From: Lactiplantibacillus plantarum
Lineage (GTDB): Bacteria > Bacillota > Bacilli > Lactobacillales > Lactobacillaceae
Assembly (NCBI RefSeq): GCF_014131735.1
Contig: NZ_CP039121.1
Span: 2,480,001-2,544,000, forward strand
Direction of reading: 5' to 3'
Length of the DNA: 64,000 nucleotides
A program made the translations under genes and the position numbers. The notes below the pieces were generated by a model. It made no database searches. It was not told the origin of the DNA and saw only the letters and a list, made by a program, of their open reading frames with translations. This document shows positions 17,356-25,603 of the stretch, piece by piece; within the stretch, counting starts at the first letter, position 1; every line of letters begins with the position of its first letter.

Positions 17356-17997
17356 CTAGTTTGCTAATTTTTTCTCTAAGTGCCGCATGTAATAACTCAG
17401 TGGCAACGTAATGATTAAGTAAAAGACCCCTACGACCACGTAGCTATTGATCGTATCAAGCGATAGTGACGCAATTGAATTTGCTTGGTACATCAAGTCG
17501 AACCCAGCCACGAAAGCTAGGACAGAAGAGTTCTTCACCAGATTAATAAACTGGTTGCCCAACGGTGGAATGATGATTTTAAATGCCTGTGGTAAGACAA
17601 TTTTACTCATTGCCTGCCAGTACGTCATCCCATTAGCACGGGCGCCTTCCATTTGTCCAGGATCAACAGATTGAATTCCGGCCCGAACCGTTTCCGCAAT
17701 GAATGACGAGGTATAGATTGTTAGCCCAATTGTCCCCGCGGTAAAACCATCAATCTTGGCAACATACATTGGAATGATCACGTAGAAGAACATCGCAATA
17801 ACTAACAATGGAATGTTCCGGAAAATTTCAATATAAACTCGACCAATGATGCGCATCGTACGACTTGGCAAAACTTCAAAGATAGCAAACATTGTTCCGA
17901 TGATCGTACTGAATACCAAAGCAATCACACTGGATAACAACGTATATCCGAGTCCTTGAATCAGCTCTGACCAATAGTGCGTTAGAATGTATTCCAT
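17356..17997 (-). CDS. glnM: Amino acid ABC transporter permease (first subunit)
   Basis: A 213-residue polar amino acid permease with an EAA loop EGARANGMTYWQAMSKIVLPQAFKIIIPPLGNQ near the C-terminal third and about five helices. Its ATG overlaps the stop of the binding-protein gene (TAATG), so translation is coupled. It pairs with the following permease. Together with the lipoprotein and ATPase it forms a glutamine/glutamate-type importer. Confidence 0.87.
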   Translation of the reverse strand: MEYILTHYWSELIQGLGYTLLSSVIALVFSTIIGTMFAIFEVLPSRTMRIIGRVYIEIFRNIPLLVIAMFFYVIIPMYVAKIDGFTAGTIGLTIYTSSFIAETVRAGIQSVDPGQMEGARANGMTYWQAMSKIVLPQAFKIIIPPLGNQFINLVKNSSVLAFVAGFDLMYQANSIASLSLDTINSYVVVGVFYLIITLPLSYYMRHLEKKLAN

Positions 17998-18833
17998 TAG
18001 CGTGACGCCTCCTTATAGTCGAAGCCGGCCACGTTACCAAACCACTTCTTCAAGATGCGGTTGTACGTCCCGTCCGCTTCAATTTCTTTGAGCGCTTTAT
18101 TCAGAGCCTTTTTTAACGGTTCCTGACCCTTATTAACAGCGATCCCGTATGGTTCTTTCGTGAAGGTACCCCCAACCACTTCGTACCCTGGGTTTTGCGA
18201 CGCCATCCCGTAAAGAATCCCGTTATCAGTAGTCAACGCGACCCCCTGACCAGATTTCAACGCCGTCATTGCCTGAGCATAGTCGGATAATTCCAACACC
18301 TTAGCCTTAGGCGCTGCTTTCTTAATGTTCTCAACGGAGTTTGCACCGGTCACACCAAGGACCTTGGTGCCCGACTTATTCAAATCCTTAACTGATTTAA
18401 TGGCACTGCCCTTTTTAACCAACAGTGATTGCCCCGCATCAAAGTATGAATTCGTAAAATCAACCTGTTTTTCACGTTCCGGCGTGATAGTCATCGTGGC
18501 GATAATGGCATCAATGTTCCCATTCTTCAACAATGGAATCCGCGTTTGACTCGTTACTTGGACAAACTTGGCGGTAGCATTCTTACCGAGCACCCGCTTT
18601 GTTAATGCCGTCGCAATGTCGGCGTCAAACCCCTTGATTTGATTATCTTTAACGTCCATCAACCCAAATAATTTCGTATCAGCTTTAACACCCCACGTAA
18701 TCGTCTTACTAGCTTTATCATTGGTCAAAACATCCTGTTTTGCTAATGATTGCCGTGAACCGCAAGCGGTTAAGACCACCACTAGCATGGCAAGCATGCC
18801 GAGTGCGCCAATTAGTCGTTTCAGCTTCTTCAT
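17997..18833 (-). CDS. glnH: Amino acid ABC transporter substrate-binding lipoprotein
   Basis: A 278-residue solute-binding protein (SBP_bac_3). The signal peptide ends in a lipobox, VVLTACG, with the lipidated Cys near residue 24, so the mature protein is anchored outside the membrane. Ligand-binding hallmarks are MDVKDNQIKGFDADIATALTKRVLG, TITPEREKQVDFTNSYFDAGQSLLVKKG and GVTGANSVENIKKAAP. It lies between the ATPase and permease genes of the operon. Glutamine or glutamate is the likely ligand. Confidence 0.92.
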   Translation of the reverse strand: MKKLKRLIGALGMLAMLVVVLTACGSRQSLAKQDVLTNDKASKTITWGVKADTKLFGLMDVKDNQIKGFDADIATALTKRVLGKNATAKFVQVTSQTRIPLLKNGNIDAIIATMTITPEREKQVDFTNSYFDAGQSLLVKKGSAIKSVKDLNKSGTKVLGVTGANSVENIKKAAPKAKVLELSDYAQAMTALKSGQGVALTTDNGILYGMASQNPGYEVVGGTFTKEPYGIAVNKGQEPLKKALNKALKEIEADGTYNRILKKWFGNVAGFDYKEASR

Positions 18834-18853
18834 TCGTGGTCCTCCCCTACAAA

Positions 18854-19594
18854 TTAGTGTGTAATAATTTTACTCAAGAATTGACGGGCCCGTTCATTAG
18901 ACGGCTGACCATCAAAGAACTTTTCTTTAGCATCATCTTCTAAGATTTCCCCATCAGCCATGAAAATAACCCGATCGGCCACTTCACGAGCAAAGCCCAT
19001 TTCGTGGGTCACAACTAACATGGTCATACTGGAGTCTTCGGCAACACTCTTCATCACGTTCAACACATCATCGATCATTTCGGGATCTAGTGCTGAGGTG
19101 GGTTCATCAAACAAGAGACACTTCGGCTTCATAGCTAAAGAACGTGCAATCGCGATTCGTTGTGATTGCCCACCAGATAATTGGCTCGGTAAGCTATTGG
19201 CCTTGTCAGCCAGACCGACACTATCTAATAAGTCCATCGCTAATTTTTTATTCTCATCTTCCGGCCGTTTCAAGACTAACCGGGGAGCAATCATGATATT
19301 TTCAAGCACCGTCTTGTTAGCGTACAAATTAAAGTGTTGGAACACCATCCCAACGTTTTTGCGAATTTTATTCATATCCGTTTTGCGGTCGGCTAAATCA
19401 AACCCATTGACTAACAATTGACCTGACTGGACACGTTCCAAACCGTTAACGGTTCGAATCAAGGTACTCTTACCTGAGCCAGATGGTCCGATCAAAACAA
19501 CTTTTTCACCTTCATTAATCGTTAAATTAATATTTTTGAGGGCGTGAAAATCACCATAATACTTTTCGACGTCGTGAAATTCGATCATTGACAT
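18854..19594 (-). CDS. glnQ: Amino acid ABC transporter ATP-binding protein
   Basis: A 246-residue GlnQ-type ATPase with Walker A GPSGSGKST, Q-loop VFQHFNLYANKTVLENI, signature LSGGQSQR, Walker B CLLFDEPTSALD and the switch His in VVTHEMGFAREV. Start ATG at 19594 follows AAGGTG; the GTG three codons upstream overlaps that site. It is the first gene of the operon; a weak promoter (TTGACA with TATTAA) lies near 19710-19731. Confidence 0.93.
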   Translation of the reverse strand: MSMIEFHDVEKYYGDFHALKNINLTINEGEKVVLIGPSGSGKSTLIRTVNGLERVQSGQLLVNGFDLADRKTDMNKIRKNVGMVFQHFNLYANKTVLENIMIAPRLVLKRPEDENKKLAMDLLDSVGLADKANSLPSQLSGGQSQRIAIARSLAMKPKCLLFDEPTSALDPEMIDDVLNVMKSVAEDSSMTMLVVTHEMGFAREVADRVIFMADGEILEDDAKEKFFDGQPSNERARQFLSKIITH

Positions 19595-20126
19595 TGCAGT
19601 CACCTTCGCTTTCTCTATCAGCCTGTTGACTGACGGTCTAGAATTATTGCATTAATAATTAGAGTTAAGAAATCCTTATTCTTCGTTAATGCTATTTAAA
19701 TAGTTTAATACATAATTAGTAATTTTGTCAAAAAGTAGCTAAATATTGTTCGATATCCATAAAATAGTGAGAAACAGCTACACTGTTTTCAGTTAAAATA
19801 GCTGAATAACAGCTCCAATATTGAACATTATTCGTGAAAAGCCAATAATAATTCGCCTTTCTTTTTGGAACTGCCACGGCCGAATAATTTTTAGACAATG
19901 ATTTCAATAAAATTTATATTATTCTAACAACTAAACTTAACCCGCTTTTAATCATACCACTACTGAAAGCCACCGAAGCGTCCGGCGCATAATTTTCACA
20001 ATTAGTGGTTTTAACTAACTGAACTTTAAAAATTGTTAACGCTTCCGCAATCATTTCTTTAATAATCACTGCTAACCTAGAACTATTAAGAAATTAATCA
20101 TCTGCATTGTAACGGGAGACGATAAT
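19595..20126. other. AT-rich intergenic region
   Basis: About 530 bases with no supportable gene. It holds the promoter region of glnQ on the minus strand and the upstream region of a small ORF on the plus strand. A cre-like sequence (TGTTAACGCTTCCG, one mismatch) lies near 20035. Nothing else stands out. Confidence 0.5.
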
Positions 20127-20378
20127 ATGTTACTTGACCAAGCAGCTAACATGACTAACATTATAGCGGCCCAGATTATCAAAGTCTTTTATCCCTTTGT
20201 GATTGCCAAGACTGAGACGGGGGCCTACTTAAAATTGAATTTATCCACCAATGAACAACGCGATCCACTCTTCTGGGATGAGCTCCGTAGCATTCTGCAA
20301 GCTAAACTGTGGGTGCCAATCGGTAAGCACTATCACCAGTTATTAGATAATGGCTGGTTAGCCGAATCTACTAGCTAG
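20127..20378 (+). CDS. Hypothetical protein, 83 aa
   Basis: A small soluble protein with no recognised domain, starting at ATG after CGGGAGA and followed by a terminator. It contains a mixed alpha/beta-looking stretch (PFVIAKTETGAYLKLNLS) and ends with acidic and polar residues. It stands alone between the ABC operon and the hydroxyacid dehydrogenase. Codon use and ribosome binding site support a real gene; function unknown. Confidence 0.65.
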   Translation: MLLDQAANMTNIIAAQIIKVFYPFVIAKTETGAYLKLNLSTNEQRDPLFWDELRSILQAKLWVPIGKHYHQLLDNGWLAESTS

Positions 20379-20408
20379 TTAGTCACGACCAGTCAGCCGA
20401 CTCAAGAG

Positions 20409-20452
20409 ACAAATAAGCCCTCCAAGCAATATGCTTGGAAGGCTTATTTCAT
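20409..20452. terminator. Bidirectional terminator
   Basis: AAATAAGCC and TCCAAGCA arms pair with TGCTTGGA and GGCTTATTT around 20430. It serves the small gene and possibly the convergent dehydrogenase operon. Confidence 0.7.
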
Positions 20453-20611
20453 TGCCAGTACACCTGAAGCCCAGTCGCGGACGCACCACCAAATTAGTCC
20501 CGCTATAAGCTAGTTATCGAACAGCGAGTCGCCGAACAAGTTAACCGGTGGGGCACTTTGACCAGCCACCGTCTCCTACAGCCATACTGGTAGTAGCGAC
20601 TGACGCCATCA

Positions 20612-21604
20612 TTAAAAGGCGTGGGCCGTCGTTTCACCATTCAGAATTGCTAAGACGTCATCTAGGCTAATATCGACCATATTTTTGACCGCTAGATTCG
20701 TATAGAAACCCACGTGTGGCGTGATGATGACGTTGGGCATCTGCATTAATTGTGCCACGTTGGTATCTTGAAGCACCTCACCCTGATGATTTTGATTAAA
20801 TAACGCATTTTCACCCTCAACCGTATCAAGTGCACAACCGGCGATTTCACCGGCCTTTAACGCTGCCACAAGATCATCGGTGACAATCACTGGTCCGCGT
20901 GAGGCGTTGATAATGTAGGCATCCGTCTTCATTAACTTCAGGGCCGCCGCATCGATCAACCCCGCAGAGGTCTCATTCAAATCCACGTGTAAATCAACGA
21001 CATCCGCCTGCCGCAATAGGTCTTCCTTAGTGTCAACGTAGGTTAAAACGTCTTCGAGTTCAGGATGGCGTACCACGTCATAGGCAATCACCTTGGCACC
21101 TAACCCGTGGAAAAGTCGAGCGGCCGTGCCACCAATACGACCCGCACCAATAATACCAACGGTTAATGATCGAATTTCTCGTGCTTGCAGTCCCGCCCAC
21201 TGAAAATTCTGTTGGCTGATTCGTTGATCAAACATTTCCAAGTTGCGAATCAAGCGCATGGTTTGTGCCACCGACATCTCAGCAACTGAATTAGGCGAAT
21301 AGGCTGGGACGTTCGTGACCACAAGACCAGCCGCCTTGGCTGCCGGAATATCGATTGTATCCACACCAGCCGTACGGCTCGTTAGTTGTTTTAACCCGGC
21401 CGCAGCTAATGATTGGTATAAGCTAGCATCACCACCAATTGGACTGCGTTGCTGAATGACCAAGCCGTCATAACCCTTGACCAGGTCGGCAGTTTCTGGA
21501 TGGAATTCCAGATCATTCGTATCTACTTGAATTTGATGAGCCGCAGCCCACGCTTGAATCGCATCCTGTTCATCATCGCGAACACTATACATTAAAATTT
21601 TCAT
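20612..21604 (-). CDS. D-2-hydroxyacid dehydrogenase (aromatic hydroxyacid forming, inferred)
   Basis: A 330-residue NAD-dependent D-2-hydroxyacid dehydrogenase related to D-lactate and D-hydroxyisocaproate dehydrogenases. The NAD motif is VGIIGAGRIGGTAARLF near residue 150. Catalytic Arg lies in NASRG, Glu in DTVEGE and His in TPHVGFYT. It starts two bases after the aminotransferase stop, with GGGGG as ribosome binding site, so the two are one operon. The leader controlling that operon senses aromatic amino acids, which suggests reduction of phenylpyruvate-type 2-oxo acids to phenyllactate-type products. Confidence 0.88.
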   Translation of the reverse strand: MKILMYSVRDDEQDAIQAWAAAHQIQVDTNDLEFHPETADLVKGYDGLVIQQRSPIGGDASLYQSLAAAGLKQLTSRTAGVDTIDIPAAKAAGLVVTNVPAYSPNSVAEMSVAQTMRLIRNLEMFDQRISQQNFQWAGLQAREIRSLTVGIIGAGRIGGTAARLFHGLGAKVIAYDVVRHPELEDVLTYVDTKEDLLRQADVVDLHVDLNETSAGLIDAAALKLMKTDAYIINASRGPVIVTDDLVAALKAGEIAGCALDTVEGENALFNQNHQGEVLQDTNVAQLMQMPNVIITPHVGFYTNLAVKNMVDISLDDVLAILNGETTAHAF

Positions 21605-21606
21605 CT

Positions 21607-22797
21607 TTAAGCCCCCTGCTTCTTGCTGGCAACGTACGTCCTGAGCCGCGTGACCGCCGTCTTAAGATCGGCCATCGAAGCGGCATAACTAATTCGAACA
21701 TAGCCTTCACCACCCGGGCCGAATGAGCTACCTGGAATCAGAGCGACACGTGCTTCATGGGCTAGTTCACGGCAAAAAGCCATACTATTTTGTGGCAACC
21801 CGGCTGGAATCTTACTGAAGAGATAGAAGGCCCCTTCTGGCTTAGCTGATTGGAACCCAAGGTCATTAAGTGCATCATACAAATAATCGCGCCGTTCTTG
21901 GTACTCACGTTTCATTACTTGGGCATCATCTAACCCATTTTTCAATGCTTCCGTCGCAGCTGCTTGAGCATTGGTCGTCGTTGAAGTCACTGTGAATTGG
22001 TGAATCTTACCCAGTTGTGCTGTGATAGCTTTCGGCGCACACATGATGCCGATTCGCCAGCCCGTCATCGCGTGCGACTTTGAGACGCCGTTAAGCAAAA
22101 TAGTTTGTGTTGGTAAGTAATTTGCAATCGATTCATGAGGCTCACCATACGTCAATTCGCTATAAATTTCATCAGACAAAACAAAAATTGGTTGATTAGC
22201 TAACACTGCGGCCAGGGCTTTCAGATCATCATGCCGGTAAGTCACACCGGTTGGATTTGAAGGAAAGTTAAGGACCACCGCTTTCGTCTTGGGGTGGGCT
22301 GCTAACGTCGTTTGTAACTGGTCAGGCGATAACACGAAGCCATTGTCCGAGGTATCCATGAAGACTGGTGTTGCCCCAGATAATTTAACGATTGCGATGT
22401 ACAATGGAAAAATTGGGGTTGGAATCAGGACCTCATCCCCAGGATTAAGGATTGAAGTCAACGCTGTATAAATGCCCCCGGTCGCACCAGCTGTGATAAT
22501 CACTTCGCTAGCAGGATCATAATGGACATCATACTTAGCGGCCAAGAATTCAGCGGCAGCCGTCCGCAAGGCCAACGTTCCGTTCGAGGGTGCATAGTGG
22601 CTTTCATCCGCTTCAATGCTTTCGATTGCAGCTTGTTTCACGTGCTCAGGTGTATTAAAATCCGGTTCACCGAGGGTCAAACGCACGATACCCGGAATAT
22701 TTGCGATTTCAGCGTTGAACGCCAAAATATCAGACGGCTGAATCGCCGCAATTTCATGATTCATATGGTTAACAAGTGTTTCTGAATTAATTGACAT
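21607..22797 (-). CDS. araT: PLP-dependent aminotransferase, aromatic type
   Basis: A 396-residue class I aminotransferase (AraT/PatA group). The PLP lysine is in NGVSKSHAMTGWRIG; NFPSNPTGV and LSDEIYSELTYG carry the Asn and Asp/Tyr cofactor contacts; the substrate-binding Arg lies in YVRISYA. The ATG at 22797 has GGGAGG seven bases upstream; the frame extends 33 codons further into the leader without a start signal. It is the first gene of an operon with a D-2-hydroxyacid dehydrogenase and is preceded by an attenuator whose leader peptide contains FYFWYF, which supports aromatic amino acids as substrates. Confidence 0.88.
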   Translation of the reverse strand: MSINSETLVNHMNHEIAAIQPSDILAFNAEIANIPGIVRLTLGEPDFNTPEHVKQAAIESIEADESHYAPSNGTLALRTAAAEFLAAKYDVHYDPASEVIITAGATGGIYTALTSILNPGDEVLIPTPIFPLYIAIVKLSGATPVFMDTSDNGFVLSPDQLQTTLAAHPKTKAVVLNFPSNPTGVTYRHDDLKALAAVLANQPIFVLSDEIYSELTYGEPHESIANYLPTQTILLNGVSKSHAMTGWRIGIMCAPKAITAQLGKIHQFTVTSTTTNAQAAATEALKNGLDDAQVMKREYQERRDYLYDALNDLGFQSAKPEGAFYLFSKIPAGLPQNSMAFCRELAHEARVALIPGSSFGPGGEGYVRISYAASMADLKTAVTRLRTYVASKKQGA

Positions 22798-22854
22798 AAA
22801 GATTCCTCCCAAGTTTGGCTGATCTTGTTGGTGGAAGCGGACTGGACTAGGGTC

Positions 22855-22890
22855 AAAAAAGCGCACCCCTTGAAATTCCAAAGGGTGCGC
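22855..22890 (-). terminator. Attenuator terminator in the araT leader
   Basis: The minus strand stem GCGCACCCTT/AAGGGGTGCGC with loop TGGAATTTC is followed by six T, 58 bases before the araT start codon. Confidence 0.9.
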
Positions 22891-22933
22891 CACCACGCAG
22901 AAACAAACTTATTAGCCACCCTTGGAATTTTCA
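22871..22933 (-). promoter_or_regulatory. Antiterminator hairpin of the araT attenuator
   Basis: GAAAATTCCAAGGGTG (22933-22918, minus strand) can pair along nearly its full length with CACCCTTTGGAATTTC (22886-22871). The latter includes the 5' arm and loop of the terminator, so the two structures are mutually exclusive. Confidence 0.8.
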
Positions 22934-22939
22934 AACATC

Positions 22940-23030
22940 CATGGGCGCCGTCAAATCACAAAATACTCTTGGCAACCGCATCGATGCAAACATCGGATTC
23001 GTGTTTGCACCTCTGCAGCCGGCACAAACA
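22940..23030 (-). promoter_or_regulatory. Competing RNA stems after the leader peptide
   Basis: Directly after the leader stop codon, GTGTTTGTGCC can pair with GGTGCAAACAC, and the latter can instead pair with TGTTTGCATC. A third hairpin is CGATG-TTTG-CATCG. Such a chain of alternative stems is what a ribosome-position-sensing attenuator requires. Confidence 0.7.
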
Positions 23031-23093
23031 CTAGCGAAAATACCAAAAGTAAAAGCTAGTTCTAGATTTTAATGAATTTAACGGTAATGACAT
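23031..23093 (-). CDS. Leader peptide of the araT operon (Phe/Tyr/Trp-rich)
   Basis: A 20-residue ORF, MSLPLNSLKSRTSFYFWYFR, followed by TAG. GAGGAG lies eight bases before its ATG and a consensus promoter about 35 bases upstream of it. Six of its last seven residues (FYFWYF) are aromatic. Ribosome stalling here when Phe-, Tyr- or Trp-tRNA is scarce would change folding of the downstream stems and decide whether the terminator forms. This matches classical amino acid leader peptides functionally; it is unusual in Firmicutes, where T-box elements normally do this job. Confidence 0.88.
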   Translation of the reverse strand: MSLPLNSLKSRTSFYFWYFR

Positions 23094-23123
23094 ATCATTA
23101 GCTCCTCATCAATTGTTAATCTA

Positions 23124-23152
23124 ACTATAATGGTTGTCCTAACCACTGTCAA
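23124..23152 (-). promoter_or_regulatory. Sigma-A promoter of the araT operon
   Basis: TTGACA, a 17-base spacer and TATAGT on the minus strand; the transcript would carry a leader of about 320 bases. Confidence 0.85.
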
Positions 23153-23202
23153 GGACGAATTTGCTATACTGGAGTTAAATCTACTTTGGAAGGAACGATT
23201 AT

Positions 23203-23829
23203 ATGACTTACCAAGCATTAATGTTTGATATTGACGGCACGCTGACTAATAGCCAACCAGCTTACACGACGGTTATGCGTGAGGTACTTGCTACTTATGG
23301 CAAACCATTTAGTCCTGCCCAAGCGCAGAAGACTTTTCCCATGGCCGCTGAACAAGCAATGACTGAATTGGGGATTGCAGCCAGTGAGTTTGACCACTTT
23401 CAGGCCCAATACGAAGATGTCATGGCCAGCCATTATGATCAGATTGAACTTTATCCAGGCATTACCAGCCTCTTTGAACAGTTGCCGTCTGAACTAAGAC
23501 TTGGAATCGTGACTTCCCAACGACGAAACGAATTAGAAAGTGGGATGCGCTCGTATCCATTCATGATGCGGATGGCTGTCACAATCAGTGCGGACGATAC
23601 GCCTAAGCGCAAACCAGATCCCCTCCCCCTACTCACAGCCCTCGAAAAAGTCAACGTTGCGCCACAAAACGCACTCTTCATCGGGGATTCCGTCAGTGAC
23701 GAACAAACTGCCCAGGCCGCTAACGTTGATTTTGGACTGGCAGTCTGGGGAATGGACCCTAACGCCGACCATCAAAAAGTGGCCCACCGCTTCCAAAAAC
23801 CATTAGACATTTTAGCGCTTTTTAAATAG
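23203..23829 (+). CDS. HAD family hydrolase (phosphatase)
   Basis: A 208-residue haloacid dehalogenase-type phosphatase of the Gph/PpaX subgroup. Motif I DIDGTLTN holds the nucleophile Asp9, motif II is VTSQRR, the motif III Lys lies near KRKPDP, and motif IV is FIGDSVSDEQTA. A helical cap follows motif I. Start ATG with GGAAGGAA upstream. It is monocistronic, divergent from the araT leader, with a strong terminator. The substrate is probably a small phosphorylated metabolite. Confidence 0.88.
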   Translation: MTYQALMFDIDGTLTNSQPAYTTVMREVLATYGKPFSPAQAQKTFPMAAEQAMTELGIAASEFDHFQAQYEDVMASHYDQIELYPGITSLFEQLPSELRLGIVTSQRRNELESGMRSYPFMMRMAVTISADDTPKRKPDPLPLLTALEKVNVAPQNALFIGDSVSDEQTAQAANVDFGLAVWGMDPNADHQKVAHRFQKPLDILALFK

Positions 23830-23838
23830 CCATACCGA

Positions 23839-23880
23839 CAAAACAACCGTTTCGAGCCACTGCTCAAAACGGTTGTTTTG
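23839..23880 (+). terminator. Terminator of the HAD gene
   Basis: AAAACAACCGTTT pairs with AAACGGTTGTTTT across a 14-base loop. Confidence 0.85.
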
Positions 23881-23902
23881 TGTTTAGATTCAATTTGGCT
23901 AC

Positions 23903-24042
23903 CGAAACGTGCTTCCAAAGGCAGTTTGCTCCGCTTAACTCCCGCTTGCCGAAACGTGCTAAAAGACACAGTCAGTTCCGCTTAACCCTGTTCACGCTTT
24001 ATAGTCGAAACGTGCTTCCAAAGGCAGTTTGCTCCGCTTAAC
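23903..24042 (+). repeat. Three-copy 37-bp intergenic repeat
   Basis: Copies at 23903-23939 and 24006-24042 are identical; both begin CGAAACGTGCTTCCAAAGGC and end CTCCGCTTAAC. A third copy at 23950-23986 keeps both ends (CGAAACGTGCT and CCGCTTAAC) but has a different middle. Positions 24109-24123 carry the inverted core CGCCTTTGGAAGCAC. No coding potential; function unknown. Confidence 0.85.
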
Positions 24043-24045
24043 AAT

Positions 24046-24085
24046 AAAACGGTCATCATCCAAAACCAGGATGATCACCGTTTTA
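24046..24085. terminator. Terminator after the two-gene membrane operon
   Basis: AAAACGGTCATCATCC pairs with GGATGATCACCGTTTT around a seven-base loop. It suits the minus-strand gene ending at 24125. Confidence 0.8.
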
Positions 24086-24124
24086 CCGTTAATGCTCACA
24101 AACTAACCGCCTTTGGAAGCACTC

Positions 24125-24943
24125 TTAATCTTCTCTTCCCTCATACGCAACCTGCGCGGTTACCTGGTAATCGCCCGGTTGCTCGATAGCCGACGTTCGG
24201 CCCGCAATCTTGCTCATACCACCTGTGATTACCGTGGAGGCCAAGTACAACTTATAATCCTCATGCGCATCATGAACATCGGTCAAGCCGACCTTAGTAA
24301 TATGCCCAACCGGGGATTGGTCCATCTGATTGATTCCGGCGTAAATAACTAGCCGGTGATTCTCCAACTTTAACTGCGAAAAAGGAATTTGAATGCCTTG
24401 CCCAATCGCATAAACGGGTTCACCCGTTGCCTGCGCCTGCTGAATGATGGCATCATCAGTTAAGCCACCGTAATCTAATCGGACAATGTTCGCCGCTTGT
24501 AGTTGATCAACGATTTGATGCACATTCTCCTGTTCAGCACGTGAAGTCTTCACCGTGGCGGGCAACAATTCCTGCCCATCAAAAATACCGTTCGCAGGAA
24601 TGTATGGTTGTTGCTGACTTTGTTGTGCTTGTTTTTCAGCTGCTAACGCTTCTTTAGGCTTACCACCCAACAATTTTTCAATACGTGGTGATAAGTCATA
24701 CTTCGCAGTTTTATTAGTAAAATAATAAATGACGTTTAACGTAATGAAATAAATCAGCGCCAAGAAAACGAGCATATATAAGATGCCCCGTAACCACGCG
24801 CCATTCTGCATCAAGCGAATTGCCACATAACCGAGGTATAAATTACCCGCAATTCCAATGCCGATATAGATTTGGTTCTTAATCTTCACATTGACATTAA
24901 CGTAACCCAAGGCGTGGTTGATCATATCTAAAATACTAAACAT
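24125..24943 (-). CDS. Hypothetical membrane protein, 272 aa
   Basis: Unrecognised family. Two hydrophobic segments (about residues 24-44 and 52-75) are followed by a Lys/Gln/Ala-rich linker (EALAAEKQAQQSQQQ) and a C-terminal soluble domain of about 160 residues with mixed strands and helices. The start ATG has GGGGGCGA upstream, inside the end of the preceding gene, from which it is separated by three bases. The two are therefore one operon with the Ser-rich protein. Localisation at the membrane is inferred; function unknown. Confidence 0.72.
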   Translation of the reverse strand: MFSILDMINHALGYVNVNVKIKNQIYIGIGIAGNLYLGYVAIRLMQNGAWLRGILYMLVFLALIYFITLNVIYYFTNKTAKYDLSPRIEKLLGGKPKEALAAEKQAQQSQQQPYIPANGIFDGQELLPATVKTSRAEQENVHQIVDQLQAANIVRLDYGGLTDDAIIQQAQATGEPVYAIGQGIQIPFSQLKLENHRLVIYAGINQMDQSPVGHITKVGLTDVHDAHEDYKLYLASTVITGGMSKIAGRTSAIEQPGDYQVTAQVAYEGRED

Positions 24944-24946
24944 TCG

Positions 24947-25456
24947 TTATTCGCCCCCGTCGCTAGTAGTGGTATCCGTTGTCGACTGTGACGTTGTCGT
25001 TGTCGAGCTTGACGCGGTCGTACTTGATGACTCAGCAGCAGAGCTTTCATCATCGTCACTCGTATCAGTCGTTGAACTATTGTTATCAGTCGTACTACTA
25101 TTAGTGGCACTAGAACTCGTATCATCAGCTGAACTTGATGAACTACTGGTCTTATTAGCACTGCTGCTGTCCGTATCATTCTCGTCAGTACTACTACTGG
25201 AACTACTATTCTGTTCATCATTAGATGTATCTGAACTGGATTTGTCTTTGGATTTATTCTCATCGCTACTATCATCAGCCGCTTTCTTTTTCAGACTTGC
25301 GGAACTAGCTGATGAACTTTTGACCACACTGCTAGTGGCCTTGGCGCCATTGACAGTATGGGTTGTCTTATTAACGACCACGTTAGTTGCCCCCAGTGCA
25401 AGGACAATTGAAACAATTGCAAATGGTGAAATAAATGGTGGTGTTCGATAAGCCAT
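24947..25456 (-). CDS. Ser/Thr/Asp-rich membrane-anchored protein
   Basis: A 169-residue protein with one N-terminal hydrophobic segment (about residues 8-27, PFAIVSIVLALGATNVVV). It is followed by about 130 residues of very low complexity built from Ser, Thr, Asp, Asn and some Lys. No LPXTG or lipobox is visible, so it is probably held by the N-terminal helix with the disordered tail outside the cell. ATG at 25456 lies ten bases after GAAGGG. Repetitive Ser codons produce long shadow ORFs on the other strand. It is cotranscribed with the membrane protein behind it. Confidence 0.7.
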   Translation of the reverse strand: MAYRTPPFISPFAIVSIVLALGATNVVVNKTTHTVNGAKATSSVVKSSSASSASLKKKAADDSSDENKSKDKSSSDTSNDEQNSSSSSSTDENDTDSSSANKTSSSSSSADDTSSSATNSSTTDNNSSTTDTSDDDESSAAESSSTTASSSTTTTSQSTTDTTTSDGGE

Positions 25457-25578
25457 CGATGTCATTCCCTTCTGAGGCTTTGCCGTTATTCTTTCTAATC
25501 TATAATTAAACCATGCTCGTGTTCGGAATGCACTAATTCTATCACAAATTAAGAAACTCTTTACTCAAACAAGGCCAA

Positions 25579-25603
25579 CAAAAAAGCCGACTCCCCGTCA
25601 GCT
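25579..25603 (-). terminator. Terminator overlapping the Fur-family stop codon
   Basis: AGCTGAC-GGGGA-GTCGGCT on the minus strand is followed by six T; the TGA stop lies inside the 5' arm. Confidence 0.8.

Noticed and set aside
22855..22933. T-box riboswitch for the araT leader
   Set aside because: AAGGGTGGC resembles the T-box motif AGGGTGGNACCGCG, but the following bases do not fit and a coding leader peptide with aromatic codons explains the architecture better.
24918..25451. Long plus-strand ORF rich in Val, Leu and Ser
   Set aside because: It is the antisense of Ser/Thr/Asp codons in the minus-strand low-complexity protein and has no ribosome binding site.
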